Notes: generated from the letters alone by a model not told the origin. Numbered from the stretch's first letter, positions 37,319 to 47,161 are shown. The stretch is 64,000 nt of DNA from Petrimonas mucosa (GCF_900095795.1 NZ_LT608328.1:1171001-1235000); one strand, 5' to 3'. Translations and numbers: made by a program.

Positions 37319-38011
37319 ATGCAGTTATTCAGAAAAACTTGTTACATCCTGGTTTTGACGACTGTTGTTTTAGGTTGTCAAACCTCCAGAGGCATCGTCA
37401 ACAGGGTTGAGGGAGATAGCCCTGTCAGATTTGGTCTTGTTGCAGACATTCAATACTGTGACTGTGATACACGAGGAAGCAGATACTACAGACATTCATT
37501 GCAAAAGCTGGACGAGTGTGTAGATCATCTGAATAGGGAAAAAGTAGAGTTTACGGTTAATCTGGGTGACCTGGTAGATAGGGATACCCCTCACAACTTG
37601 GATTCAGTACTCGTGAAATTTAAAAGACACCATACTCCGGTATATCATACAACCGGTAATCACGATTATGGGGGGATACAAGATAATGGTCAACTGTTCA
37701 GGTTATTGAACATGCCCGATGAATATTACTCTTTTAAGAGAGGTGGGTGGCGATTTATCATGCTGAATACAAATGAGATAGCGTCATACTCGAATGTGGT
37801 TGGCACATGGAGGGAGAGTGAATTGGAAGAGATCAATAAAAAACTCAAAGAGTTGGGTCACAATCCTGTAGAATACAACGGAGGTGTCAGTAGCCGCCAG
37901 TTACAATGGTTGCAAAAATTGTTGGTTAACGCTAAGAAATCGGGTGAGAAGGTAATCATATTTTCGCATCATCCTCTAGATTGTGTGATCGGTTTGACCT
38001 CATGTAACTAG
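37319..38011 (+). pseudogene. ADPRM-like metallophosphoesterase lipoprotein, C-terminally truncated
   Basis: From the ATG at 37319 (MQLFRKTCYILVLTTVVLGC, lipobox Cys) the protein follows the calcineurin-like fold of manganese-dependent ADP-ribose/CDP-alcohol diphosphatases: FGLVADIQYCDCDTRGSRYY with RHSLQKLDECVDHLN, TVNLGDLVDRD (GDxxD), HTTGNHDY (GNHD) and IFSHHPLDCV (second His pair). It stops shortly after the last of these, so the final GHxH motif and C-terminal strands are missing. The loss falls where IS21-like terminal repeats begin (38023). Without the GHxH metal ligands it is probably inactive. Confidence 0.8.
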
Positions 38012-38022
38012 CAAATTTACAA

Positions 38023-38078
38023 TGTACAAAAAATGGCAATGTTGAGTGTACAACTTTTGGCAACATGCAATGTACAGG
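38023..38078 (+). repeat. short direct repeats resembling an IS21-type end
   Basis: TGTACAAAAAATGGCAATGTT (38023-38043) and TGTACAACTTTTGGCAACAT (38047-38066) are 24-bp-spaced imperfect direct repeats, followed by a third TGTACA at 38071. Arrays like this occur at the ends of IS21-family elements. No istA/istB gene is nearby, so this would be a solo end left by a deletion. Confidence 0.4.
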
Positions 38079-38094
38079 TTTAACATTATATTAA

Positions 38095-39533
38095 CTATCA
38101 CTACTGACCGACAAAAATATTTAGAAAAAAGTAGGGGTTCCACCTAAGTTTCACCCCTAAGTTGTAAATTTGTATTGCAACGCAAATTTTCAACTATGAG
38201 CAAAGGTAAGACAAAAAATTTAGTCGGTCAGCCGATTTTTAAACAAATTGTAAAAATGCTGCCACGCGAGCAGTTTGACTTATTGGTACAACAATGCGGT
38301 AGCGACCGTTATTATAAAACCTTTTTTTCATGGGATCAGCTAATTGTCATGCTATTCGGGATATTTTCACGCTGCGATTCGATGGGCGAAGTGTGCGACA
38401 GCATGCGAGTTTTGGAAGGCAAATTGAATTACCTGAATATGGACTGTTCGCCGGCTAAAAGCACTGCAGGCGATGCTTTGCGCGACAGAAGCGAAGAGCT
38501 TTTCAAGCTTTATTATTTTGCATTGATAGCTTATTTTCGTCCGCTTTTGTCGGTCAGCCGAAAAAAAGATGTGAGTTTTGAAGAATTCTACGCCTTTGAT
38601 TCAAGCACATTCACTCTGTTTTCGGAAGTCATGAAGGGTGTTGGGCGCAACCGTAAAGATGACGGCAAGAAAAAAGGCGGGCTAAAAGTGCATATGCTGA
38701 CCGACATACACGCCGACACGGCGGTTTTTGCCACTATCAGCGAAGCCAAAATGCATGACAAAAAGTTTCTGGCACATCTAAATCCGGCAAAAGGCAGTAT
38801 GTTGGTTTTCGATAAAGCCTACAACTTTTATCAGCAGTTTGCCGATTGGACAAGGGAGGGCGTAAATTTCGTCTGCCGCCTGAAAGATAATGCCAAAGCC
38901 CAATTACAGGAGGTTCTTTTTGAAAAAAATCTCACAAAAGAAGAATTTGGCGTTTATAAGATAGGACACATTCATTTGGAGTATAAGCGAGAGAAGAAAC
39001 CCGAAACGCTATGTCTTCGCTTGGTTTACTACAAAGACGAAAAAGGCAGAAAGTACAAGTTTATCACCAACAATTGGGAAATAACGCCCGAAGAGGTGGC
39101 TTTGATTTATAAATACCGCTGGACGATAGAGTTGACGTTCAAGAAACTGAAACAAAACTTTCAGTTGCATTTCTTTTACTCAGAAACAGAGAACGGAATA
39201 AAAACGCAAATCTGGTGTACGCTGATTGCACACTTGCTGTTGAACGTTGTAAGGGTTTTGTCCGAAAGCAAAAAAGCGTTTTCAACCATTGCTGCTTTGA
39301 TCAGGATACACCTAATAAGCCATTTGAACTTAACATGGGTAGTAACCGAAGGACGCAGAGCCTACACTAAACGCACAAAAAGTAGAAATAAAAGTCCAGC
39401 AAACGTGCAGATGTCGTTGTTCTAAGTGGGGGGGTAGCTTTTTGAAAAAAGGCAAGCAAGAAATACAACTAATTAATAAACAGTAAACTAAAAATAAATA
39501 TCGACTGATTTTAAGTTTAGTCGGTTAATAGTA
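38095..39533 (+). mobile_element. IS4-family element
   Basis: Imperfect terminal similarity (left CTATCACTACTGACCGAC; right, read inward, CTATTAACCGAC) encloses one transposase gene. No target duplication could be assigned; limits are approximate. The remainder up to 39645 is AT-rich without a gene. Confidence 0.6.
38196..39425 (+). CDS. IS4-family transposase
   Basis: From the ATG at 38196 the protein has 409 residues: a DUF4372 N-terminal domain (GQPIFKQIVKMLPREQFDLL), then the DDE core with FYAFDSSTFTLFSE, MLVFDKAYNFYQQF and the signature YKYRWTIELTFKKLKQNF (Y-2-R-3-E-6-K). Intact. It belongs to the same broad family as the stop-interrupted transposase at 3273-4487 but is clearly a different element. 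Confidence 0.93.
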   Translation: MSKGKTKNLVGQPIFKQIVKMLPREQFDLLVQQCGSDRYYKTFFSWDQLIVMLFGIFSRCDSMGEVCDSMRVLEGKLNYLNMDCSPAKSTAGDALRDRSEELFKLYYFALIAYFRPLLSVSRKKDVSFEEFYAFDSSTFTLFSEVMKGVGRNRKDDGKKKGGLKVHMLTDIHADTAVFATISEAKMHDKKFLAHLNPAKGSMLVFDKAYNFYQQFADWTREGVNFVCRLKDNAKAQLQEVLFEKNLTKEEFGVYKIGHIHLEYKREKKPETLCLRLVYYKDEKGRKYKFITNNWEITPEEVALIYKYRWTIELTFKKLKQNFQLHFFYSETENGIKTQIWCTLIAHLLLNVVRVLSESKKAFSTIAALIRIHLISHLNLTWVVTEGRRAYTKRTKSRNKSPANVQMSLF

Positions 39534-39645
39534 TTATAAAATAATAAATAAGACGGTATATTTTAAAAACCTACTAAGATGATTCAACACTTAAAAAAAA
39601 ATAGAGAAGACAATACACTATATTTGAATTAGTTTCGATTTAATC

Positions 39646-40953
39646 TGACAGTTAAAGGGCAAACAAATTAAATTTGTAATGCTAAAGACAAAATCAAGTT
39701 TCACCCTTTAAAACTGTCAGAAATGAATGTAGAAACAAAAGTAATCAAAAGCAGGTTAGGTTTATTGAACTTGGCCGAAGAATTAAGAAACGTATCATTG
39801 GCCTGTAAGTATTTAGGATATAGCAGGGATACATTTTATCGTTACAAGGACTTATTTTCAGAAGGAGGAGAAGAAGCCCTCCGGGAAATGAGCAGGAAGA
39901 AGCCCAATATCAAGAATCGTATTGAAGCGCATATCGAAGAGCGAGTCGTCGCTTTTGCGATAGAGAACCCAGCTTTCGGGCAAACCCGGGCCTCTAATGA
40001 ATTGAAGAAAGAGGGCTTGTTTATCTCTCCCTGTGGAGTCCGTTGTGTTTGGCTCCGGCATGACCTGGAGACTTTTCAAAAGCGATTGAAAGCCCTTGAA
40101 AGTAAGGTTGCACAGGAGGGATTAATTCTTACCGAATCGCAGGTGGCAGCCCTGGAGAAGGCCAAGGAGGAAAAAGTCGCGCACGGGGAGATAGAGACCT
40201 GTCATCCCGGTTATCTTGGCGCGCAGGACACCTACTATGTCGGTCATATCAAAGGTGTGGGCAAGATTTACCAACAAACCTTCATCGACACCTATTCCAA
40301 AGTGGCGACAGTCAAGCTGTATGACCGCAAAATAGCACTGGTTGCCGCTGATATGCTCAATGACAGGGTTGTCCCCTTATATGACCAGTATGGTATTCCT
40401 TTACTGCGTGTTTTAACTGACAGGGGTACTGAATACTGCGGTGCTAGGGAACATCACGAATATCAGTTGTATTTGGCCATTGAAGACATAGAGCACAGCA
40501 AAACAAAGGCCAAGAGTCCCCAGACCAATGGTATTTGCGAACGGTTTCACAGGACTATGCAGGATGAGTTTTATGCCACGGCATTCCGCAAAAAGATTTA
40601 TAACAATCTGGAAGAACTTCAAAATGATGTGGATGTCTGGCTAGAGTACTATAACAATGAAAGACCTCATACCGGTAAACATTGCTATGGCAAAACTCCA
40701 ATGCAAACGTGGCTGGACAGCATTCATCTTACAAAGGAGAAAATGTTATCCGATCATTACCAAAATGTTGTATCTTTGCCTCCGTCAGGTGAAAAGGAAA
40801 CAGGCTCTGCTGGGGAGCAACCTGCCAGCGATAACCTGACTGACTGGAATGGTCAAGGGGGACTAAAATCCCCCTCTCATTATCTTCCTATTCCAAGAAA
40901 TTATGGCTTAGAAAACCCATCGTATAGAATATAACAAAATAGCCCTACTGTCA
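39646..40953 (+). mobile_element. IS481-family element
   Basis: Ends TGACAGTTAAAGGGC (left) and, inward from the right, TGACAGTAGGGC form a short inverted repeat around one transposase gene. Adjacent TC and GA make the exact cut uncertain by a few bases. Confidence 0.75.
39723..40934 (+). CDS. IS481-family transposase
   Basis: A 403-residue integrase-core protein. N-terminal helix-turn-helix (NVSLACKYLGYSRDTFYRYK), a Leu/Glu-rich linker, then the DDE core: LGAQDTYYVGHIKGVGKIYQ (first Asp), LLRVLTDRGTEYCG (second Asp) and QTNGICERFHRTMQDEF (Glu), with WLEYYNNERPHTGKHCYGKT after it. The C-terminal 50 residues are polar and low in conservation. Intact. Confidence 0.92.
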   Translation: MNVETKVIKSRLGLLNLAEELRNVSLACKYLGYSRDTFYRYKDLFSEGGEEALREMSRKKPNIKNRIEAHIEERVVAFAIENPAFGQTRASNELKKEGLFISPCGVRCVWLRHDLETFQKRLKALESKVAQEGLILTESQVAALEKAKEEKVAHGEIETCHPGYLGAQDTYYVGHIKGVGKIYQQTFIDTYSKVATVKLYDRKIALVAADMLNDRVVPLYDQYGIPLLRVLTDRGTEYCGAREHHEYQLYLAIEDIEHSKTKAKSPQTNGICERFHRTMQDEFYATAFRKKIYNNLEELQNDVDVWLEYYNNERPHTGKHCYGKTPMQTWLDSIHLTKEKMLSDHYQNVVSLPPSGEKETGSAGEQPASDNLTDWNGQGGLKSPSHYLPIPRNYGLENPSYRI

Positions 40954-41204
40954 GATCAAGTCCAAACTTTTACAACTTATTACTCTACTTTTGTTCCTGA
41001 ACAGGCAATTTTACCCAATCAGGAACGGTATAATTTTACAAGTATCCCATTCACATTTATAAAAGCCTGCTTTAATAAGCTTCTCTACATTTTTGGGCAT
41101 CTCAAACTTGTTGATTACCGACTGTATAAAGACCGATAATCGGAACCGAACGCAAATCACTCAAAGTTATCGAACGGTTTGGGGATAAGGAAGAATAGAC
41201 TCTC
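40954..41204. other. intergenic gap with a possible small relic
   Basis: A minus-strand frame (SVINKFEMPKNVEKLIKAGF then YKCEWDTCKIIPFLIG) is open for about 45 codons without start or context; it may be a gene relic. No repeat or RNA is evident. Confidence 0.3.
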
Positions 41205-41915
41205 TTAGTGCTTTAACTCCTTGATCCGGATATTTTTGAATTTGACAACAGAATTATGTCCCAAAAAGGCGATATGCCCTTTCTTATAGAATAATGTTGC
41301 CGGCACCTTGTCGGCGGGAGTGTCTTTGGTTGCCTCTCTTAAATTGCCGTCAACAATTACGGTACCGTTCAAAATGACTTTAATATTGTCGCCATCCGCA
41401 ATCACCTCCTGTGAATTCCACTCCCCAGCAGGTTTCAAAAAGCCCCGTTTCGCAGGTATCCACCCATATACCGATCCGTGGTACTGGTATGGCTTCAACT
41501 CCTTATAGATTGGAGCCTCATTATCCAGGATCTGCAGTTCCATGCCATCGTAACCGCTCGGTGCACTGATCATTTTATGACGGATTCCCAATCCGCTATT
41601 CGCTTCGGGGGTCAATAAAAACTCAAAGCGTAAAATAAAATTGTCGAACTCCTGTTTTGTATATAAATTACCGTGCCCGGTTTTAGGATACATCACGATA
41701 CATCCGTTTTCCAAAACATACTCATCCGTATTGCTTGTCCATTGCGACATGGATGTGCCGTCGAATAGCACCTTAAATCCCTCTCTCTTTTCTTCCTTCG
41801 GGAGTCGAAAGAGATTATTATCTTTTTTTGCTGCCTGTCTCGAACTGCTGCTCTCAGTCACTTGACAAGAGACGGTTATCAGCAATAATGCAAGAATTAT
41901 TCTTAACTGTCTCAT
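41205..41915 (-). CDS. DUF1080 (3-keto-disaccharide hydrolase-type) lipoprotein
   Basis: From the ATG at 41915 (MRQLRIILALLLITVSCQVT, lipobox Cys at 17) the product is 236 residues. The DUF1080 concanavalin-like fold is evident: FKVLFDGTSMSQWTSNTDEY, FILRFEFLLTPEANSGLGIR, YDGMELQILDNEAPIYKELK and EWNSQEVIADGDNIKVILNG. Members bind or hydrolyse glucosides, several acting on 3-keto-glycosides. The start overlaps the stop of the upstream oxidoreductase (ATGA), so the pair is translationally coupled and probably works on the same sugar. Confidence 0.9.
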   Translation of the reverse strand: MRQLRIILALLLITVSCQVTESSSSRQAAKKDNNLFRLPKEEKREGFKVLFDGTSMSQWTSNTDEYVLENGCIVMYPKTGHGNLYTKQEFDNFILRFEFLLTPEANSGLGIRHKMISAPSGYDGMELQILDNEAPIYKELKPYQYHGSVYGWIPAKRGFLKPAGEWNSQEVIADGDNIKVILNGTVIVDGNLREATKDTPADKVPATLFYKKGHIAFLGHNSVVKFKNIRIKELKH

Positions 41916-43252
41916 TTCTTTATTTTGAGTTTTTGGGCATCCCATTGAATTGCGTCTTTTCGTAGATAACTTTCGAAACTTAATAGTGCAGGAGCTGCTG
42001 TCCTGACGGCAAACAGCACATCTGCAGTCAATGGAGTATTGTTTCTGATACCATTGATGAAGTTAAAGTGATGATCATAATGACCTCCCTTATATCCCTT
42101 TTCGGCATGAAAGACATACTCCCGGGGGGAGATTTTCTCGGGGGCATTCATTCCCTGTCCCAATTGCTCCAATACTTCAAGATCTTTTGGGTTCACATCT
42201 TCCATTGTCTTCAGCACAACTTTATCCCATCCTACGTCCAATGTCCCTTTCGAACCGACAATCTTGAAATCCATACTTCCCCATTTCTTCGAAACGCCAT
42301 CCACATAATTGGCTCCCAACTGAACCGTGAATGCCCCCAAGTTATTTCTGTCGGGATAATCAAAGTAACCTAGCATTACATCGGGAGTATCGCGCAGGCC
42401 ATCGGTGTAATGACGTAATCCGCCGGTTGTATATACCTTTTCGGGACCTTCCGCATCCATGATGTAATGAATACTCGACAGAACATGTACAAACAGGTCG
42501 CCTGCTATGCCCGTGCCGTAATCTTTCCAGTTACGCCATGCAAAAAAATGTTGGGGATTGAACGGCTTTTTAGGCGCGTTTCCCAAAAAGCGGCTCCACC
42601 AGATTGTTTCTTCGGAAGCATCTTCGGGAGCTGTAAAAGCATTCAACCGGCCGGGTGCACTGGTGAACTGGCCGTCTACAAAATTAACGGGACCGATTAC
42701 TCCCTGCTGCACCAATAACCGGGCTGCCCGGTTCCCCAACGAGGCCATTCCCTGGCTGCCGACCTGAAACTTAACGCCGGTTTTTCTTTGGGCTTCAATC
42801 AGCGCCTTGCCCTCGTTCAACTTATGGATAACCGGCTTTTCGCAATAGACATGTTTTCCGGCATTCATCGCCTCAATGGCTATTGGTTGATGCCAATGGT
42901 CGGGGGTGGCAATAATAACGGCATCCACATCTTTCCGGGATAGGATTTCCTTATATTCTTTTGTGGTGAAGAGATCATTTCCCCATTGAGCCTTGGCATC
43001 CTTCAACCGTTTATCGTACAAGTCACATACACCCACAAGCTTCACACCCTGCACCGATAAGGCCGTATGTGTATTGGAGGTACCCATGCCTCCTTTACCA
43101 ATCAAGGCAATATTGATATTGGAGTTGGCTGATACCGTTCTTCTCACATCTTTCGCTAATCTTTCGCCTGTCGACGGAAATAACGACGTTGTAGAGCTAA
43201 GGGCTACTGAGCCAATGGCCATCTTTTTTATAAATTCACGTCTGTTTTGCAT
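41912..43252 (-). CDS. Gfo/Idh/MocA-family oxidoreductase with a Tat signal
   Basis: A 446-residue NAD(P)-type oxidoreductase. The N-terminus NRREFIKKMAIGSVALSSTT is a twin-arginine signal. Rossmann motif INIALIGKGGMGTSN; the family landmark HVYCEKPVIHKLNEGKALIE (CEKP Lys) follows, then GSQGMASLGNRAARLL and the C-terminal beta-sheet domain. Exported members often act with DUF1080 proteins in 3-keto-sugar chemistry, and a DUF1080 gene is coupled directly downstream. The 5' side is now occupied by an IS1182-like element ending 12 bases upstream, so the native promoter may be separated. Confidence 0.92.
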   Translation of the reverse strand: MQNRREFIKKMAIGSVALSSTTSLFPSTGERLAKDVRRTVSANSNINIALIGKGGMGTSNTHTALSVQGVKLVGVCDLYDKRLKDAKAQWGNDLFTTKEYKEILSRKDVDAVIIATPDHWHQPIAIEAMNAGKHVYCEKPVIHKLNEGKALIEAQRKTGVKFQVGSQGMASLGNRAARLLVQQGVIGPVNFVDGQFTSAPGRLNAFTAPEDASEETIWWSRFLGNAPKKPFNPQHFFAWRNWKDYGTGIAGDLFVHVLSSIHYIMDAEGPEKVYTTGGLRHYTDGLRDTPDVMLGYFDYPDRNNLGAFTVQLGANYVDGVSKKWGSMDFKIVGSKGTLDVGWDKVVLKTMEDVNPKDLEVLEQLGQGMNAPEKISPREYVFHAEKGYKGGHYDHHFNFINGIRNNTPLTADVLFAVRTAAPALLSFESYLRKDAIQWDAQKLKIKK

Positions 43253-43264
43253 TTTTGTTTAGTT

Positions 43265-44913
43265 AGGGTCTGCTTATTAATTCCCAATCAGGCACACAAT
43301 TTCATTTGTGGCCCGAGTGGATAAATGTTTATATTTCTCACTATCATTAACTTCTGTAGTAACGAGACAAAATAAGGTAAGGGAATATCCCTCATATGCC
43401 GGATCAGATTCATCACAAAAATGATAGCCCCTATCCAACTCCTTGACGTCGAGGAGAGTCTGGCCCGGATATCATTTAAACCATATCCACGCTTGCCTTG
43501 ACCAAACTTCCCTTCAACCTGGTTGCGTTCTGCAGCCTCTCGTCGCTCTTTACGTTTTTGGTATTTGCTCTTGATCTCTTTTGCCGGCTTTCGTCCCAGT
43601 GGTTCCCCGGTGTAGCGGATTCTTTTCTCTTTCAAGAACCGTCTGTTCTCCCGGGTAAGATATATCTTGTCCACCTGAACCAGCTCCGGATACTTCCCTG
43701 TCAGCTTCCTGAAGCGTTCAACCTGTGACTGAAGATCCTGCCCCTCGTTGAAGGCATCCCAGTCAAAATGATCCACCCTGGCATATCCATCCAGCAGGCT
43801 GATGTTGATCTTGGCGCCAAACTCCGTCTTGGCCTTGGCTTTACCACGGACGATGGGGCGAACATGTGGCTGATGAATGCTCACGATGCGATCTTCTACC
43901 TGATGGCTCTTCTTCTTGTACATTGTCTCCTGTTGTTCCAGCAGATGCTGGATGACAAAAAAATATTTCAGTTGCCGCCTCTCGAAAGGAATCGGTTCAT
44001 CCTTTATGGTGTCCAGCATCTTGTTAATAATCCGTACATCCCGTTTCAGGTAGTTGATCTGCTTGCGTATCGCTTTTCGTAACACGTAGGCAGGTTTTCT
44101 CTTCATTTTCGACACATTCAGGAACTCCTTGCGCGCTACTCTCCTGTATGTGCGGGGTTTATCCTGAACTCCCAGTTTCAAACACAGTTCATCAATCAGT
44201 TCTTCTGCCTTTTGACGGCTTTCGTTCAACAAATCCAGGTCTGTGGGATACTTAATGTCCGCATCACAGACCGTTGCGTCCATTTGAAGCTTACCCTTGT
44301 TACCCGGATGCGGATCGTCATCATGATCATCTCCATCTTCATCTTCATCATCCTTCGTAACCGTGTCAGCCTCTTCTTGATTTGCCCCGGCTTTTAGCTT
44401 CAACCCTTTTCTTATCAAGTCGTCCGTCAATGATTCAAAGACATCAAGGTCGATTCGCTTTCTGATGGAGACCAGCAGTGACGGTGTCATCACCTGTTCA
44501 TAGGTGAAAGCTTCGAGACCAAGAAAATACTGCATGTAAGGATTCTCCTGGATCATCTCTATCACCCCGCGATCGTCCGTCTTCATGATGTGTTTGATGA
44601 TGATCACTCCCAGCACAAGCCTGGCATCTTTGGTGGGGGCACCCCGGTTGCTTTTGAAGTTCTTGTAATAAAGCCGGGCGAACTCTTCCCATGGAACTAT
44701 TTTTGAAAGAATAACCCACCGGTTATTCTCATCCAGTTTTGCCTCAAAGGGCATCTTGAACTCTGAAATTGAAAGCTGCCTGGAGCTCTTGTATCGTATC
44801 ATAAAATGCAAGGTTTATGAAGTAAAAATACTCAATTTCTTGCAGTTATGCAAATTTTTTACCAACTAATTTACTGATATACAACACAAATGCCAATTAT
44901 TCAGCAGACCCTA
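43265..44913 (-). mobile_element. IS1182/IS5-like element, copy A
   Basis: Inverted ends AGGGTCTGCTTATTAATT and AGGGTCTGCTGAATAATT with AGTT on both flanks (4-bp target duplication). 1649 bp. Same orientation as copy B at 58949-60590. Confidence 0.9.
43288..44802 (-). CDS. IS1182/IS5-like transposase, copy A
   Basis: From the ATG at 44802 the protein is 504 residues. A DUF772-type N-terminal domain (FEAKLDENNRWVILSKIVPW, RLVLGVIIIKHIMKTDDRG) precedes an Asp/Glu/His-rich linker near residue 155-165 (DEDEDGDDHDDDPHPGNKGK) and the DDE core: LQMDATVCDADIKYPTDLDL, VQVDKIYLTRENRRFLKEK and RNQVEGKFGQGKRGYGL. Ends and DDE residues match copy B, while the middle differs more. Intact. Confidence 0.88.
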   Translation of the reverse strand: MIRYKSSRQLSISEFKMPFEAKLDENNRWVILSKIVPWEEFARLYYKNFKSNRGAPTKDARLVLGVIIIKHIMKTDDRGVIEMIQENPYMQYFLGLEAFTYEQVMTPSLLVSIRKRIDLDVFESLTDDLIRKGLKLKAGANQEEADTVTKDDEDEDGDDHDDDPHPGNKGKLQMDATVCDADIKYPTDLDLLNESRQKAEELIDELCLKLGVQDKPRTYRRVARKEFLNVSKMKRKPAYVLRKAIRKQINYLKRDVRIINKMLDTIKDEPIPFERRQLKYFFVIQHLLEQQETMYKKKSHQVEDRIVSIHQPHVRPIVRGKAKAKTEFGAKINISLLDGYARVDHFDWDAFNEGQDLQSQVERFRKLTGKYPELVQVDKIYLTRENRRFLKEKRIRYTGEPLGRKPAKEIKSKYQKRKERREAAERNQVEGKFGQGKRGYGLNDIRARLSSTSRSWIGAIIFVMNLIRHMRDIPLPYFVSLLQKLMIVRNINIYPLGPQMKLCA

Positions 44914-45084
44914 GTTAACTAATGAAATTATCTGAATTCAACTATCTATCTTAAAAGAGGTGATTGAAAGCCAAATTTACGGATTTACCTCCATAATACC
45001 TATTAAACAGGGGTAAAAACTAAATTTCAAGATCACCTCCTCGTGGACAGGTGGTTTTAAATTGCACTATAAATTAATATGAAA
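44914..45084. other. AT-rich spacer, no gene
   Basis: The spacer between the IS and the PUL terminator holds no frame or RNA that I can support. Confidence 0.4.
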
Positions 45085-45123
45085 GAAGATGTTCGGAAAG
45101 AGATCTCTTTTCCAAACATCTTC
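45085..45123 (-). terminator. hairpin terminator of the SusC/SusD operon
   Basis: A near-perfect inverted repeat (GAAGATGTT-GGAAA core on each arm around AGATCTCT) lies 14 bases after the last stop of the minus-strand operon. Confidence 0.7.
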
Positions 45124-45136
45124 TTTATAATTTCAA

Positions 45137-46477
45137 TTATTCTTCACCCAACACACTAAATTCGGCTATATCACAGCGTGCTCCGCTTGCTGGACCAGTT
45201 GCCGGTTTATCATACTCAAATGCGTCGCTGATAACAAATCTGATATATCGAGCTGAAGATCCATCCTGGATGAAAGAGTGTGAACGTGGCGCATTGCTGG
45301 GCACACTCCAATCGGATAATTTTGTCCAGTTAACATTGTCATTACTGATCTCTATATATCCGTTTTTAATGTTCCCTCTCCAGGCATCGTTTGGTTTAGT
45401 AATACTAATACTGTAGATCTTATACTCTTTTTTCATGTCGAAGATGAAGTAATAGGGAAGTGGCTTGGGAGCATCCCACTTCGATCCCCAGAAAGTACCT
45501 AAGTTTCCATCAAGCATTTTCTCCGGAGTGCGGTTAAGTGATGCGTATTGCGGCTCTTCAGAGATACATGAGTTCCAATCGATAATTTCCCAACTTGTAC
45601 GGTCGAGAGTAACCGGATTCAGTGCAACGACTACAGTTAAATCCGAAAATATGGTAGGATCACTTTTAACTGAAACAGTAACAACAGCTGTTCCTGTGCC
45701 AACCGCTTCTAATTCGCCATCCATCACTTTCACAACCGATTCGTCAGAGGATTTCCAAACAAGAGAAGAATCTCTAACAGCGTAATTTACAGGTAACGGT
45801 GAGGCTTCCGCAGTGTGTTTTTGATTTAATCTCAAAATCAATTCCTTTTCTAACTGAATGGATGTGATAGGATTCTCCATAACTTCAACAGGTATAACCT
45901 TCTTTACGGAGGGTTTATCTGCTACGCTGACCGTAATTTCGGCTTTACCAAAATAAACAGTTGTAACTTTACCCCTATCATCGATTGTTACAATGTCTTC
46001 GTCCGACGATTCCCAAATAAGGTTGAATGGGACTTTTTCATTGTAATTAGAGGGTATTGCATTTCCGGCCAACTCCATAGTTTGACCTAATATAATTGAA
46101 ATAGAGTCATTCGACATCAAATTGGATTTGTTGTACACATCAATCCCTTCAAGGAGTCGAAGCTTTTCCACATCTACGGGTATTGACCTACTCAACCCTT
46201 CACTGCTTGTAATATTGATAAAGCATGTACCGTCACTGATTCCACGTACTAACCCTGTTGAACTGACTGTTGCCACAGATTTGTCGGTCGATTCATAGGT
46301 GAATGTTTGAGTCGTTGGACTTGCATTAATTTGAAATTCTTCACCTTCTAACAATTCAATTGAAGACTGGGTGGTATAAATCGTGTATTCCACATCTCTT
46401 TCCGGTCCGTCGGCACAAGCTGAGAAGATCAACAAACCGACGAAAATGAAAAATGCCCTATATAAAAATCTATTCAT
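45137..46477 (-). CDS. BIG2 (Ig-like) and F5/8 type C domain lipoprotein
   Basis: A 446-residue surface-type lipoprotein (LLIFSACADGPE, Cys near 21). Three Ig-like BIG2 repeats run from about 35 to 290, each ending in a SxxxSVATV/G-type strand (STDKSVATVSSTGLVRGISD, WESSDEDIVTIDDRGKVTTV, WKSSDESVVKVMDGELEAVG). The C-terminal 150 residues form an F5/8 type C (discoidin) carbohydrate-binding domain (MLDGNLGTFWGSKWDAPKPL, SHSFIQDGSSARYIRFVISD). It is the last gene of the SusC/SusD operon and probably binds the glycan at the cell surface. It is intact although upstream genes are broken. Confidence 0.88.
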   Translation of the reverse strand: MNRFLYRAFFIFVGLLIFSACADGPERDVEYTIYTTQSSIELLEGEEFQINASPTTQTFTYESTDKSVATVSSTGLVRGISDGTCFINITSSEGLSRSIPVDVEKLRLLEGIDVYNKSNLMSNDSISIILGQTMELAGNAIPSNYNEKVPFNLIWESSDEDIVTIDDRGKVTTVYFGKAEITVSVADKPSVKKVIPVEVMENPITSIQLEKELILRLNQKHTAEASPLPVNYAVRDSSLVWKSSDESVVKVMDGELEAVGTGTAVVTVSVKSDPTIFSDLTVVVALNPVTLDRTSWEIIDWNSCISEEPQYASLNRTPEKMLDGNLGTFWGSKWDAPKPLPYYFIFDMKKEYKIYSISITKPNDAWRGNIKNGYIEISNDNVNWTKLSDWSVPSNAPRSHSFIQDGSSARYIRFVISDAFEYDKPATGPASGARCDIAEFSVLGEE

Positions 46478-46507
46478 ATTTTTTTTCTTTAATCAGTTCT
46501 TATATTA

Positions 46508-47157
46508 TCAATTATCTTCTACACGAATCAACCTTTCCTCTACTTCTCTCCATCCGGAGTAGGTTCCGTTGCTCTGTTTAAGTCTAAAACGATAGTTGAG
46601 GTAGAATACGCGTTGTTTACTTGTACCTTGTACAAGATCAGGAACGTATCTGTTATAACCATTTACGTTGTCAAGCATCTCTACTTCCATTGAACCATAG
46701 GGAGTAATCGTGAGTGAATTATCTTCATTGATCTGTACCACAATTGACAGTCTCTCAATGTCCTCAACGGTTGTAGTACTCCCGTAGATTTCGTTACCGA
46801 CAAACATTCTCACCTTATCTTTTTCCAACGGTTGTACTAATTTTGTACCACTTAATACGGTAATCGGATCGGTCATTGATCCACTTTTTACATAATAGGT
46901 AGGTACTAATTGCTCTGCATAATCATTTTCTATGGCCACACGGAACAATACATCTCTTTTCTCTTCATTCACATCATACCGTGAAACACTTTTAATCCTC
47001 AACGGTATGAAATACAACGAATCGGGAGACAATCCCAACGGCCTAACTTTTATGGGCAGTCTTGCATAGTGATAATTTGATTTGGCAGGCAATGTTACAG
47101 AGTATGACTCAATTTCGTACCTGTCGGCAGGTAACAATTTGGCATACTCGCTCTGAT
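46508..47157 (-). pseudogene. DUF1735/DUF4361-type PUL lipoprotein, C-terminal piece
   Basis: Open frame from the IS end (QSEYAKLLPADRYEIESYSV) to the stop. LPAKSNYHYARLPIKVRPLG followed by LSPDSLYFIPLRIKSVS is the tail of a BT_3987-type (DUF1735) domain; the rest (YYVKSGSMTDPI onward, ending GWREVEERLIRVEDN) is DUF4361-like. The N-terminal piece lies at 48638-48916. Removing the IS and one AATT copy joins them in frame as NSLNYNYQSEYAKLL. An internal ATG (47137) cannot supply a signal peptide, so this piece is not exported. Confidence 0.85.
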
Positions 47158-47161
47158 AATT

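Noticed and set aside
38023-38078. CRISPR-like repeats
   Set aside because: Only two or three imperfect units with 3-base spacers; fits an IS end much better.
44330-44400. Asp/Glu/His-rich tract as a separate acidic protein or toxin
   Set aside because: It is an in-frame linker of the IS1182-like transposase, present in both copies.
45085-45123. Riboswitch candidate
   Set aside because: It is a simple long hairpin located after the last stop of an operon, so a terminator is the better reading.
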